Shown: piece after piece, positions 11,071 to 22,046 of the stretch
Layout: each line of letters begins with the position of its first letter
Position numbering within the stretch: the stretch's first letter is position 1
Assembly (NCBI RefSeq): GCF_008728515.1
Contig: NC_044977.1
Span: 167,323,139 to 167,387,138 of the forward strand
Direction: 5' to 3'
Source of the DNA: Papio anubis
Taxonomy: Eukaryota; Chordata; Mammalia; Primates; Cercopithecidae
Length of the DNA: 64,000 nucleotides
The notes under the pieces: model-generated
What the model saw: only the letters and a program-made list of their open reading frames with translations
The model's database searches: none
What the model was told of the DNA's origin: nothing
Program-made: the position numbers and the translations under genes

Positions 11071-12399
11071 TCCTCACCCAAAAATCTGGCATGGAAACAC
11101 TATGTAGACGTTCAATCCACTAGTTTCTATTAGTATTTTAAGAAAGGACAGAATAACACATATTCATAAATTTGAAGTCCATATTTAGGTATTTGTGTGT
11201 TCCCCAAATATAAATGACCCAAACACTCAGCCAATGAGTTGCCCATATGTAGTTAAGCCATTGTTTTAGATGCGAGTCATGTGCATTTGGTGCAGGATGG
11301 AGCATCATATGTCAAAGCATATGCCTGCTGCTGAAGCCAAATGCAGATAACATATGCTTGGAGGTAAAATATTTGTAAGTCTTATTGCTTATCAAAAATT
11401 AATGAGAGCAACTGTGTGTGTTTACACTATTTGGGGTTTATAACCAGATCAGCAGGGTTAATTGTAGAAACTGCTTTTGCAAAACAGTCAAGTGTAGCTT
11501 GCTCAAGCTGCAGGCCTTTCTTTCTACACTTCAACTCTGAAATACACATACACACCTACCCTTCCCATACACAGGCAGGCACACCAACATGCATATTTAC
11601 TATAGGGGTGGCCACATGTCGGAAGCCCTATTAATGGATCCTTTAGCTCAGAGTTGCTTTTCTTCACAATGCAGATAAAATAACAGTGTAGGAGGTTACT
11701 CATTAAAAGTTCACTTCTGGAAATATTTACATTTCCACTGAGGGGGGGAAATCTGTATGTAAAATTCAAACAGAAGCCATAAAAAATCCACACTATGCAT
11801 AGTTACATAAAGCTTCTTTGTTTATAAAGTTCATTGACTTACATGATCCGGTGTAACTTTAATATGGTGACAGATATTTTTGTTTTCATTTTATGGCTGA
11901 ATAAATTGAGCTTCTGCTTGGCAAAGTCACTTTTATAGTTGGTTTTGCTGAAGCCAGACCTTGAGCCTTTACCTGCTGCCCCACCTCTAGGGTAGTTTCA
12001 ACTCCATATAGCTATTCAGCATCATTAAAGAGTGATGTCATATTAGTCATCAGCTGATGCTCTGATTAAGTGCTTAATTGGTGGTGAGAGCTGGGGAAGT
12101 TGTCTCCGATATCATTACCACTAAACCTACTATTTGTAGATTTCAGAATACTTCGGATAAGGAGGTTTGGCTGCACCATCAGAGCATGCAGTGATGTCAC
12201 TGGTCCTTGTAAACCAGCAATATAAGTAAATTTTCTTTAAAGATGGTAACATTTTCCCTTTCCAAACAAACTCATCAGAAACCTGAGTGCCAGATCTAAA
12301 TCAACAGTGACCGCACAGCTGCTACATAGTGTGGCTCTTTCTGAAACCTCTACATTTAATCATTATTCTAATACTGATAATTATTTTTCAATATTGACT
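11071..12399. other. Largely unclassified sequence with possible regulatory cluster
   Basis: No gene is visible. A weak minus-strand MIR-like patch lies at about 11880-12000 (ttttatggctgaataaattg ... gccagaccttgagcc). The segment 12030-12200 carries an inverted repeat and two copies of agtgatgtca; see the separate entry. Confidence 0.4.
12030..12200. promoter_or_regulatory. Candidate regulatory cluster: inverted repeat with duplicated ATF/CREB-like sites
   Basis: The 10-mer agtgatgtca occurs at 12031-12040 and again at 12190-12199; TGATGTCA differs by one base from the palindromic CRE (TGACGTCA). The arms 12048-12066 and 12178-12196 are imperfect reverse complements of each other (15 of 19 positions without gaps), with homeodomain-type cores such as ttaattgg between them. 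The segment is not part of any repeat I recognise. Function is conjecture. Confidence 0.25.
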
Positions 12400-12640
12400 A
12401 TACTACCTTCTCCTTTTGATTCCATGTACACTGCCTTTATTTGGGCCTCCATTACCTCTCCCTGGCACTCTAACTAAAGCCCTCTAAGTAGTTTCCTTGC
12501 CTTCAGTCTCTCCTTTCCCAATTCTACCTTATAACTCTTCCATGATAATTACTTTCCTAGTGTAAATCTTGATCGTGTCAGCTACCAAACTCCAACTGTT
12601 CTCAAGAGTCTTCTGAGCATAGAAAATTAGTTATTTATTT
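12400..12640 (+). mobile_element. L2 LINE fragment
   Basis: Follows L2 in the stretch that runs from ctctaactaaagccctct / ttccttgccttcagtctctc to gtaaatcttgatcgtgtcag and ccaaactccaactgttctca, equivalent to the region just before the L2 3' UTR. Diverged, as expected for L2. Confidence 0.6.
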
Positions 12641-12667
12641 TTCTAATTATAGGATCAGGGTTAAGTA

Positions 12668-12690
12668 GCTTTTTTTTTTTTTTTTTTTTT
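12668..12690. repeat. Poly(T) tract
   Basis: An uninterrupted run of about 22 T residues. No attached Alu or L1 body was recognised next to it. Confidence 0.9.
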
Positions 12691-12888
12691 GCATTTTATC
12701 TATGCTTGCTCTGATGAAAGATTGCTTTACATGCATATGATATGTTTTAGGTCTTAACTATTTAAATCAGGTACCATGTAGGCCATAACACATAAAAACA
12801 CAGTATGATACTATTGGTGGTTACAATCAGTCTAGAACAGCACTGTGAAAGCTACACCTGCAATGTTAAATTTTCTAGTAACTACGAA

Positions 12889-13245
12889 TTCTATAGACAG
12901 AATTTGTATGATCCCCCAAATTCCTATGTTGAAATCTTACTCTCCAGTGTAATGGTATTAGAAAGCGGTGTTTTGGGGAGGTGATGAGTCATGAGGGCAG
13001 AGCTCTCATGAATGAGATGTGAAATCTTAAAAAGGAGACCCCAAAGAGCTCCCTCAACCGTTCTTCCATGCAAGGACAGAAGGAGAGGACAATTGTCTGT
13101 GAATTGGGAAGGAGGCCCTCACCAAACACTAAATCTGCCAGGATTTGGATCTTGAACTTTCCAGGCTCCAGAACTATAAGAAATTAACTTTTGTTGTTAC
13201 CCAGTTTATGGTAATTTGTGATAGCAGCTCAAATATACTAAGATA
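12889..13245 (+). mobile_element. MaLR-type solo LTR (MLT1/MST group)
   Basis: Matches a MaLR LTR in order: ccccaaattcctatgttgaa, gtgtaatggtattagaaagc, gagtcatgagggcagagctc, tcatgaatgagatg, cctcaccaaacactaaatct, ccaggctccagaactataag, and the end ttatggtaatttgtgatagc followed by actaagata in place of the terminal actaagaca. The element at 17552-17921 belongs to the same family. The exact family name is not certain. Confidence 0.8.
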
Positions 13246-13254
13246 CTGCATTAA

Positions 13255-13475
13255 ACAAAAGTAAAAGGAAAGATATTAAATTCACTTTAATACTATTTTA
13301 TTGGACCTAATGTATCTAATATATTTTCATTTCAACATATAATCCTATACAATTATTGAGACATTTACTTTATTCATGCTAAGTCTTTGGAATCCAGTAA
13401 ATTTACTTTATACTTACAGCACATTTCAATTTAGATTAATCACAATTCACGACATATGATTACAACCTACTGTGT
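13255..13475 (+). mobile_element. hAT-type MITE (MER3-like), internal part
   Basis: Co-linear with a short non-autonomous hAT-Charlie element: ttcactttaatactatttta, tttcatttcaacatataatc, ctaagtctttggaatccagt, then acttacagcacatttcaatt. It is the reverse orientation of the copy at 38089-38392, which shares the blocks ctgtaagtgtaaaatactca and atatctcataaataattttt. Ends are eroded, so the terminal inverted repeats are not visible here. Confidence 0.65.
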
Positions 13476-13479
13476 TCGT

Positions 13480-13700
13480 TATTGCAAGGCTGGAATGCTT
13501 TGTCCTATCTGCCTTCCCTTTCTCTCCTCCCTTTCATGACTGAACTTCCAGAAAGCATCTGTCCTTGCTTTCTGGACTTAATCACCATTCAATCTCCTGA
13601 ACCCCCAGCAGTCTGATTTTTATCCCACTTTTACACTGAAATAGTTCCTGTCAAAATGCTCAGCAACTTCCTTGTCACATACAATGCCAATCCTCTTTTC
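13480..13700 (+). mobile_element. L2 LINE fragment (reverse-transcriptase region)
   Basis: Matches the part of L2 preceding and entering its CR1-type reverse transcriptase: ttcaatctcctgaacccccag, cagtctgatttttatcccac, cactgaaatagttcctgtca, then gctcagcaacttccttgtca. It is probably the 5' part of the same L2 insertion that resumes at about 14440. Confidence 0.65.
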
Positions 13701-14439
13701 AGCAGGAGCTCTAAATAAGTTTAGGTCCAACCAAGAACACACGCCAGATGTTTCAGATGGAAGAGAAGAAAACTATTTACATAAATGGAAGAATTAAAAT
13801 AACCTCAAGTCTATTGGAGTGCTAATTTTAAATGAGGGAAAAGAACAACAAGAATTATTAAGAAAAGTTATCCAGGGCATGATCATGCAGTATCTTGTAA
13901 GTCATTTTTAGGAATTTGGGGTGTTTGAAAGGCCAAAGAAACAAGAGCAGAAATCAAGTTAGCACAGGAAGTAACTCCAGGAAACTTTTACTATGTCTAT
14001 GATAGGACAAATAAGGCAATAGGTAGCTTCACCACCACTCAGGAGTGCACTTACAGCTGACACTGGTGGAAAAAAATGCTGCTGCTGGTGAAACCTCTGT
14101 TTGGAAATTTCTGACACTGGGGGAGCCCATAGTGCCTGGTGGACATTGTCACTGCTGCTGGAAGATCACCAAAAAGAATGACAGTAAAAGATGAGTAGCT
14201 TGTCCCTTCTTTACATCTTTTAATTTCCAGCCAGCACCTCTCATTGACCAAACTAAATTCACAAAGGAATCTGGAAAATGTAGTTGTGATTGGTCTAATC
14301 CTCTGCAGTACACAGATGAGCTCAGAAGAAAGGAAATAAGTTGAGTACAAAGAGATAAATGTCAAGCTGAACATCCTAGTGACATTTGGTACAAAAATGC
14401 TTTTTCCTCCAACATCTCTGATCACTCACTTCAATCTCC
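13701..14439. other. Unclassified insertion between two L2 segments
   Basis: About 740 bp of unrecognised sequence separates two co-linear L2 pieces, so part or all of it may be an inserted element or a diverged L2 stretch I cannot read. A minus-strand frame of 124 codons at 14051-14425 has no recognisable domain. Confidence 0.4.
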
Positions 14440-14917
14440 TTGCTAGAATACTTTCTCTTGTTAATTAGTAAATATTACTAAGATTATTACATATATATTA
14501 CATATTAATATTATTTAAAGTCTTGTACTCTAACCTCTTCTATTGTACTCAGTGGGTGATTTCATACAGTCCATCTTGATCCCCCTGTCTCCAATTATGT
14601 TTTTTATAATGATGATTCCCCAATCTTGAATTCTCCTCTCTTCCCTGAGATTTGAATCTAAGCCAAAGAAACTGCCCACTGGAAAACTGCACTTGGATAT
14701 ACCATATGCAGATAAAATTCAGAATTTTGGAAATACAAGTCATCCTCTGCCTTCTCAATAATATACTTCATCCTCCATCAGTTATTCCATCTTGGCCAAT
14801 GAATGACATCATAATCCAGGCAGAAACCCAATAAAAGTTTTCTTTAATTCCTACATCTAATCAAAAAGTCATATCTACCCTCCATTTACTAATGATTTTT
14901 CAAAATTGCCTCCTCTT

Positions 14918-15050
14918 AGCCAGCCACAATGGTATGTGCCTGTAGTCCCAGCTACTCGGGAGGCTGAGGCAGGAAGATTGCTTGAGCCTGGGAATTAAAT
15001 GTAGCCCGAGCAACATAGCAAAATTTTATCTTTAATAAAATTTTAAAATA
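14918..15050 (+). mobile_element. Alu monomer (FLAM-like), 5' and internally rearranged
   Basis: Contains the Alu block ctgtagtcccagctactcgg gaggctgaggcaggaagatt gcttgagcc followed by a short A/T-rich tail. The 12-bp target duplication ttgcctcctctt (14906-14917) / ttgcttcctctt (15051-15062, one mismatch) marks both ends, so this is a discrete insertion into L2. Confidence 0.8.
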
Positions 15051-15107
15051 TTGCTTCCTCTTTCCAGAAAACACTGATGTTTTTCTACTTCAAGTCATTA
15101 TCTCCTT

Positions 15108-15164
15108 TGTAGTAACAATTAGGTTACTACCTCAGTAATAACAACTTGTAGTAACAATTAGGTT
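15108..15164. repeat. 18-bp direct repeat
   Basis: The 18-mer tgtagtaacaattaggtt is present at 15108-15125 and 15147-15164, a 39-bp period. It lies inside L2 and is a local duplication of host sequence. Confidence 0.9.
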
Positions 15165-15780
15165 CCTGTATCAGTCTCCTAATTGCTCTATGTTCAATAC
15201 ATTTTTCACACTGAAATTTGAGTGATTACCCTAATATCCAGAACTAAACACATCATTTTTTTGCCTACAACCCCTACTAGGCCCTGTAACATTTCTCTCT
15301 CCTTATATTACCAACCCCATTTTATGCCATTCCCTGCCCTCTTTAGAGGTGAACACATTGAGAAAATGGAATTAATTTCATTTCCTGCTTTCTCTCCTCT
15401 CTTGACCTTGGTGCATGCTGGTCCTTTCTTTTGCATGGCACACACTCCTCCTCCTCTTCTTTGCTTCAGTCCTAACCTTGCACCTTACCTGAATACTACT
15501 ACTAATTTTCTAGATCTCAGGATATCTTTTTCTTCATCCAGTCACATGAAGTCACATGAAGACATCCTTGACTCCTGGTACTTCAAAAATCTTGATATAT
15601 CATAACAGAAAGCATTTTCTGCCTTAGGTACCTACTCTCATCATCCCATTCTAAAATGTCAGCTCTTGGAGGGAGGGAGAAACTGTCAATTCTTTTCCCT
15701 GGCATAATACTTGGCACATACTAGGCATTTGATAAATATTTTTAAATCAATGAATGAATAAATGGTTGAATGAAGACATG

Positions 15781-17551
15781 TAGCTAGATGAAAACATGGA
15801 AAATTTCCCAGCATTCATTAATGCCTTTGCCTTTTACACCCTGATATATTGCTTTAACACAGATTGTTCATCATATTTTAGTCCATTCTATCTTCTTGGA
15901 TATAACATATGAATTACAAAAGGGTATATTCACTTTAACTTATTCTCTTAGTATTCCTTTCTCCAGAGACCAATTGAGAAATTATATAAAAGGTCAGTCG
16001 GGGAGGGGGTTATGAATTTGTTGAAAACTGTGTCTCCCTATGTGTAGTTCTTGATATCATTAAGAGTTTATTTATATTTGCAGTTCCCAATTGACCAGGA
16101 CCTAGTTGTGCCCCATAACTGTTTGGTGAATGAAATAACAAATGAATACGTAATCAATGAAAATTTGTCTTCTAATAAATAATACTTGGATGTAAATTTT
16201 GCTCAAGAATCACTTTCTTAAAGGAAGTAAGACCAATATCAACCTGAGAAAGCAGGTCATTGGGTTTGGGAATTGTTGCAATTGCTCCATGAAAGCATGA
16301 GAGCACTGAGCTTGTGCAATTGCCCTGAAAAACCAATGATTCTTTGCAAATGTTCATGAGTTCACCAAACTATTAAGTTCTCGCAGCTTGGATGCTTAAA
16401 CCAAACAATTAAATTAATCAGGAAAAAAAAAAGAATCTGTGAAAGCACTCTACTTCTAACATGTATTCCACTTTTTAAACTTGATTTGGGACTATCACAA
16501 GATACAAGTAGGTATTCCTTAAGGCATTTATGGTTTATGGGAAGATGTCTCTTCCCATAAACTATAAAATGTGAAATTAGAAAGAGGTCTTGAAATTTCT
16601 CCTATTCAATCTACCCCCACAACCCTATGCTTTATATTATAGATAAGCAAATTGGAGCCCAGAAAAGCCAGATGACTTTCTCAAAACCACACAATTCTTT
16701 TGATTGCTGGGACTCCAATTTAAGTTTCCATGAAGAAAATGAGAGCAATAACTATTCAACACTGAGAACTTATTATGTATTTGAAATTAGCTAAGTATTG
16801 TAGCATTTGGGTTTGGGAGTTGTAGCATAATTACAAATGTAATTATTCATACAAAGGCTGACTTCAACATAAATTTCTGCCAAGATTTATTGGCATACAC
16901 TAGGTGGATGCTGAGCACTACTTTTAGTTATGAGGTTGAGGTGAGCAGAATAAACTAAAAATAGTGTGTAAAACAAACTGTGAGAGTTACCTTGTCTCCT
17001 TATCTCTAGATTTTCAAATTACAGTGATACATTTCATGGTGATTCTATTTAGCCTTTTCCCTGATTGCCTACTGAGGAAACAAACAAACAAAGCACACAT
17101 GCACACACAAAACTCACCTTGAAACTAGGTGATTGCTTTGGAAAAAAAAAATCTGAAACAATGTGAATGAGCTGACCTAGGATAGTAAATTTGCAGGTGG
17201 TTATACTGCAAAACAGTGCCCAGTGAAGAGGCTGTGTGTATTCCAGCTCTTCCTATTTCTGTCCAATTTTTCTATAAGGACTGCTGTGCATGGTATCTGC
17301 AGTTAACCTACACAGGGCTCCACCAGATGCTAAAGTGTCAGTTGGACAGCCACAGAGCTGCAGTGAAGGCAGGAATAAATGTTTATTAGCATCCCCATTT
17401 ACTGCCATCCAAAATATTCACATGAAAACACCCACCATACTCCCAACCCACTCCTCCATCTGCATGCTGGCTGGCAAAGAAAAAACGCAAACTGAAAACT
17501 CTCTTTGAGGCCCTGTTTGCATCCAGCTTTCTGAGTAAAGATGCTGGTTTT
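15781..17551. other. Mostly unclassified sequence
   Basis: No gene seen. Around 16600-16760 a minus-strand MIR-like patch is possible (gataagcaaattggagccca ... ccagatgactttctcaaaac). The rest is AT-rich unique sequence without recognisable family resemblance. Confidence 0.4.
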
Positions 17552-17921
17552 TGTGCTGTGGTCTGAATGCTTGTGTCCCCGCAAATGCCTGTGCTGAAAC
17601 CTAATGCAGAAGGTAATGTTATTAAGAGGTTGGGCATTTGGAGAGTTGATTAGGTCATGAGAGCTGAGCCCTCATGAATGGGACTAATGCCATTATAAAA
17701 GAGGTCCAAAGGAGCTCCTTTGCCCCTTTCACCATGTGATGACACAGATAGAAGTCCCAAATATGAACCAGGAAACTGATTCTTACCAAACACCAAATCT
17801 ACTAGCACCTTGATCTTGGATTTCTCAGCCTACAGAAACTATGAGAAATAAATTTCTATTGTTTTTAAGCTGCCCATTTTATGGTTTTTTTTTTTTATAG
17901 CAACCAGAATGAACTCAGACA
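17552..17921 (+). mobile_element. MaLR-type solo LTR (same family as 12889-13245)
   Basis: Begins TG near tgtgctgtggtctgaatgct and ends gaatgaactcagaca. Diagnostic order: ttgggcatttggagagttga, ttaggtcatgagagctgagc, cctcatgaatgggactaatg, attataaaagaggtcc, ccttgatcttggatttctca, gagaaataaatttctattgt. It has a TATA-like box (ttataaaag) and a poly(A) signal AATAAA. No clear 5-bp target duplication remains. Confidence 0.8.
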
Positions 17922-20900
17922 TCCTGGGAGGGACATCTCAATTCCAGGGAAGTGTCAAACAATGCTGTGCAATGTAGCCAGGCTGCTATGGCAGAGACAT
18001 GCAGCCCTGAACTCTCCTAAGAAGGTGAATGTGTCCCATAATGAAGTGCAGCTGATGGGTCCAGGGCAGTCGAGCAGCTACTGTGAGTGTTTCCCAGCCT
18101 GCAGTCACACAGAACCCCCATCTAGTGCAGGCTGGATGTTTTTCATTCATCCATTCTAATTGTGATAGATCGGAAGAAGATGCAAAGCACTCTCTCTCTT
18201 GTCAGAAAAGCCTTGATGGTCATCAGTGTTTCCACTGCCCAAGGCTACAACGGTTTCAAGAAAATGGAAACCGTGAACAATTTCTACTGAGGACAAATAT
18301 GGGGGCTTATCCTTGGCACAGGAGCTTATACATTTGTGTAAAATATTCAGATCTCAAACACTCTTCATTTTCTAATAAATAGAAATAGTTCATGGATCAG
18401 ATATCTTTTATTAGCCAACATCTGAGTGAGTAATTATAGAGGATAATAACCAAAATGATGTGTGTTGTCCATTTGAAAGAGATAATATCTTCTAGCAAAA
18501 ATAGGCCACTACGTAATATTTGGCCACATTGATTGAATAATTGGACACACTTCTATTGGTTCACAAAAGGCCTCTCAAAGGATTTTTAAATGTTCGAAAT
18601 ATACAAATTCGTCTTCATCAAGAAAACCTTGAGTAAGTCGGTTTGGCCTAATAGTCACCTTGGCTGTAAACTATACAGACTTGGAAAACGTATTCTGTGT
18701 CCTGACGTGAGTCCATGATTGTCCTCTGGAGCTTCTGGAATCTCAGAAAAAGATCCAATCACACAGGCCTGGTGGCAGAGACTGTAAAAATAGATGATCT
18801 TCTGCCATTCTCCCTAAGCGACCCTAAACAATGTATTTTGTAATGATCATTTTTAGCTATGAGATTGGTGAGTTGAAATGATTACTTTGATGCCATTTAA
18901 TTCAATAAATGTTTATTTAAAAATTAATTTCTTTCATCATACATAGAATATTTAGGACAGAATCTTTTTCAACTTCCTAGATAATTTAAAATCCATTTGA
19001 AATAGTTACAAAACAATATGAGATGGTCATGGTGAAGACAGGAAGAGCACAAAGCCAGATGAACAAAATAACAGAGAAATGGCCAGAGCCATTGGAAGGG
19101 TTTTATTTAGAAAGAGAATAGGGCTAGCATGTGGAAAAATGAAGGCACTTTCAACAAGCAGAGACGGGAAGCAAGAGAGTTAATAAATGAAATAGTGTAT
19201 TGTCAAATAAAATTGGGCCTAGAGTGAGCAGAGAACAGTAATCTACAGAGAACTTTGTCAGTAAGTCATGGAAACAGAGTTGGGTAGGTAATGTGGGCCT
19301 GTTCACAGGAAGGAAGAATAGATTCTAAAGTAGCTGAATGCCGAAAGCTATTATTTGGGAATAATCACTCTAAAATTCCTTTGAAATTGCTTTTCAAAGA
19401 CATTCTCTCATGTAGATTATAGCATATTGAGATAAAATATGACTATATCCTGCCACTTTACTGAAAATTGTTTCTATTCCAGTTCTAGTTCTTTCTTGAA
19501 GCCATTTCAGGCATAAGAGGTATGAGAAGTCATATTTGATTTAGAGCCAGATGAAAACCTCCAGAATTACCGGTTATTCCACTGAAGTAACGCACTGTTT
19601 CCAGAGGACTCCCATTTGAAGGAAAACATGCTTCTTTCTTCATTTAGTGCACACTTATTGGATGCCTTCTCTGAGCCTTGTACTGAACCACAAGAGCTAA
19701 AGCATGAACCCACCAGGAGCTAACAATACCTAACACAAGTTGATTTTTTTCAGAGTGCACTGATCACAGTAGATCACAGTCAAACATTATCTTCATAGAA
19801 CAGAACTTGATGCCTATAGGTGTGATTTGAGTGACTGATAAAGGTCTCCTGCTAAGGTGCTACTAGCCAGGAAGGAATCGGAGGATTGGTGGGTACTGTG
19901 GGTACAGCACAGGACCTAGGCTAATTGGGACAGTAGAAAAAGGCACCTAAAGAAAACTGTTTCTGATTTTGTGTTTGGTCTGAGACTGAGCCTATTCCCT
20001 GTATTGTAAAGGAATGGTACATTATTTCCTACATCTGGTCCAAGATCCAACTGCAGAGGGTGTATACATACATCCTGAACATTCCAGAGGGACTTATCTG
20101 ACAGTAGGATCAGTAAATGTTACATTTTTAGAGATTTGAACATCCTAAAATTGCACACAGCTGGCAGTAAACTTGGGAGAACAGCTTCTGTGTGTGGTCA
20201 GGACAGTTTACCCTTCCCTGGTATAACAAAAATTAGTCAAAGGAAGTATGGGTAAAAGGAAAGGGAAAACTTTCCTTTCCTCTAGGTTTTCATTGCCAAA
20301 GAGGAAGTATCAAAATAATTTCAGTTGGCTGATGAATGGTGAAATATTCCAGGCAGGGAGCTGCACAGCTCAAAGAGAATTAATTTTATAGTTTTCTGCC
20401 AATTTTTCATTTCCCACCTCTCCCCCATAGAAATGTGGTGTCTTAGTCACACACTGGATGAATAAAATGAGCACATAGCCTACTGTTCAGAGCTGGAGTT
20501 GTGGTCATCTTCTGCCCTGGAAGATAGTCAAGGACTAATTAGGCATGTGTCTCTTCCCATCAAGTTTTGACAACCTGGAAGTTTAGTGGCAGCAGAAGTG
20601 GAGGCCTGCTGACAGGGCTCTTTGGTAGAAGGGACTGTTTAAGAGGCTGGGAGCCTTAACAGATAGGCATCTGGCATTATTTGTCCTGTCGTTTATTTCC
20701 TGGATCTCCTACATTAGTGCTATTATAATCTGGCTGATGATTTGATTCATTGGGGAAACTTTTCTTTTTTAAAATGTGTGTGGTCTCAACCTCCATTCTG
20801 AACTTTAGTGAACAGGAATTTCTCGGGATGGGTATCAATAATCTACATTTTCAAAATATGCTTTTTGAGTGTTTCTAAAGACCATTCACGTTTTGCATCC

Positions 20901-21906
20901 ATAATTTGAGATGACCATAAGGTTTTAACTGAAAAATGAGTGTGTTGGGGGAGAACTTACTCAATGTAAAGCCATGGAAGAAGAAATGCTTCTCCGTTGC
21001 TTTATGCATACCTGGAAGATTCTGGAGCAAAGACAGTCTTTTTTTTTTTTTTTATGAAAATGCATTAAGGTAATAGAAGTTTAACATTAAACAGAATTGA
21101 GTAAGCCCAATTATTATCTTAAAGTCAGAATGGTTTCAACGTGCAGACAGAGGCACAGTGCCTTTCTTTTTGTATTTTCCTTGGGACTAATTTAATGAGT
21201 TCCATACATTACTCTGCATTAAAAACGTATGCATAAAATTGTGTTTGCTACACTTCATAGGGTTTTGCACAATATTTACAAAGTGAACTTAACTATATCT
21301 AATTATAATCTAGAGTGGGTTTTAGAACCTAATCCTTACATAAAATGCTACTCGACATTTTGACCTCCAAAACATTTTATTTCAGACGTCTTCACAGGTG
21401 AAGATATATTCCTCTTTACCGAACACATTAAAAAACACTCTCCAAAATCATGTTGACTGATGTTTTGTTTGCATAGCCACTAAATAATTGAACTCATATT
21501 CTATAGATGATGACTACTTGACCGAGAATTTTAAAAATTGATGATACCTTTGTGTAAATTTGTACAGATATGATGGGAGTAGGCAATGCATAGTTCTAAG
21601 CATATGTTCTTTTTTTGTCCATTTTTACACAAAAGGATACAGCCAACACCAGTAGTTAGTATATGGGGCAACCTTTTGAGAATAATGAAAGCAACAAAGA
21701 GTATTTTTTAAGTAAGTCTAGAGCTCAGTTTTCTCACCTTTAAAGTGGCAGACTGGCCCAGGTGATACCTCCTTAGATATGCGAGCCTAGCTTCATCACT
21801 CTGTGCTTCTGCTAGTCTCAGAGATGACTGAGTCAGAAAAGAAGATTAAGGGCTAACTACCATTTACCAGGATGAGAGTTTCACCATAACTGTGGTTGTT
21901 CTGTTT
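17922..21906. other. Unclassified sequence
   Basis: Four kilobases with no recognisable gene and few recognisable repeats. A minus-strand L2 3'-end-like patch is possible at 19640-19740 (cacttattggatgccttctc ... caggagctaacaa). A T-rich run lies at about 21041-21054. A plus-strand frame of 99 codons ends at 18382 but has no family resemblance. Confidence 0.45.
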
Positions 21907-21916
21907 AAAAAGCACT

Positions 21917-22036
21917 ACAGCCAGACATGGTGACATGTGCCTGTAATCACATCCTCTCAGGAGGCTGAGGCAGGAGGATTGCGTGAGCCCAGGACAATAG
22001 TGAGACCCTATCTCAAAAAAATAAGCAAAAAATTTG
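21917..22036 (+). mobile_element. Alu monomer (FLAM-like)
   Basis: Short Alu-derived monomer: ccagacatggtgacatgtgc, gaggctgaggcaggaggatt, gagaccctatctcaaaaaaa, then an A-rich tail. A 10-bp target duplication with one mismatch (aaaagcacta at 21907-21916; aaaagcatta at 22037-22046) bounds it. Confidence 0.8.
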
Positions 22037-22046
22037 AAAAGCATTA

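Larger units (their letters stand above)
14440..15780 (+). mobile_element. L2 LINE 3' part, split by an Alu monomer
   Basis: An unusually continuous L2 stretch. It includes the segments encoding the C-terminal part of the CR1-type reverse transcriptase (aactgcccactggaaaactg, catcagttattccatcttgg, ttaattcctacatctaatca), then ttcctgtatcagtctcctaa, ccttggtgcatgctggtcct and the 3' end tggcataatacttggcacat ... ttgaatgaa. It is interrupted by the monomer at 14918-15050. A local 39-bp-period duplication lies at 15108-15164. Confidence 0.75.

Noticed and set aside
14051..14425. 124-codon minus-strand frame
   Set aside because: No family resemblance, and it is located in an insertion between L2 pieces; most likely chance.
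19430..19495. Possible minus-strand L1 fragment (tatatcctgccactttactg)
   Set aside because: Only one short block resembles L1 ORF2 and the flanks do not continue it.
20700..20900. Possible MER5-type hAT MITE
   Set aside because: A few words resemble the family's centre, but neither terminal inverted repeat nor an 8-bp duplication could be found.
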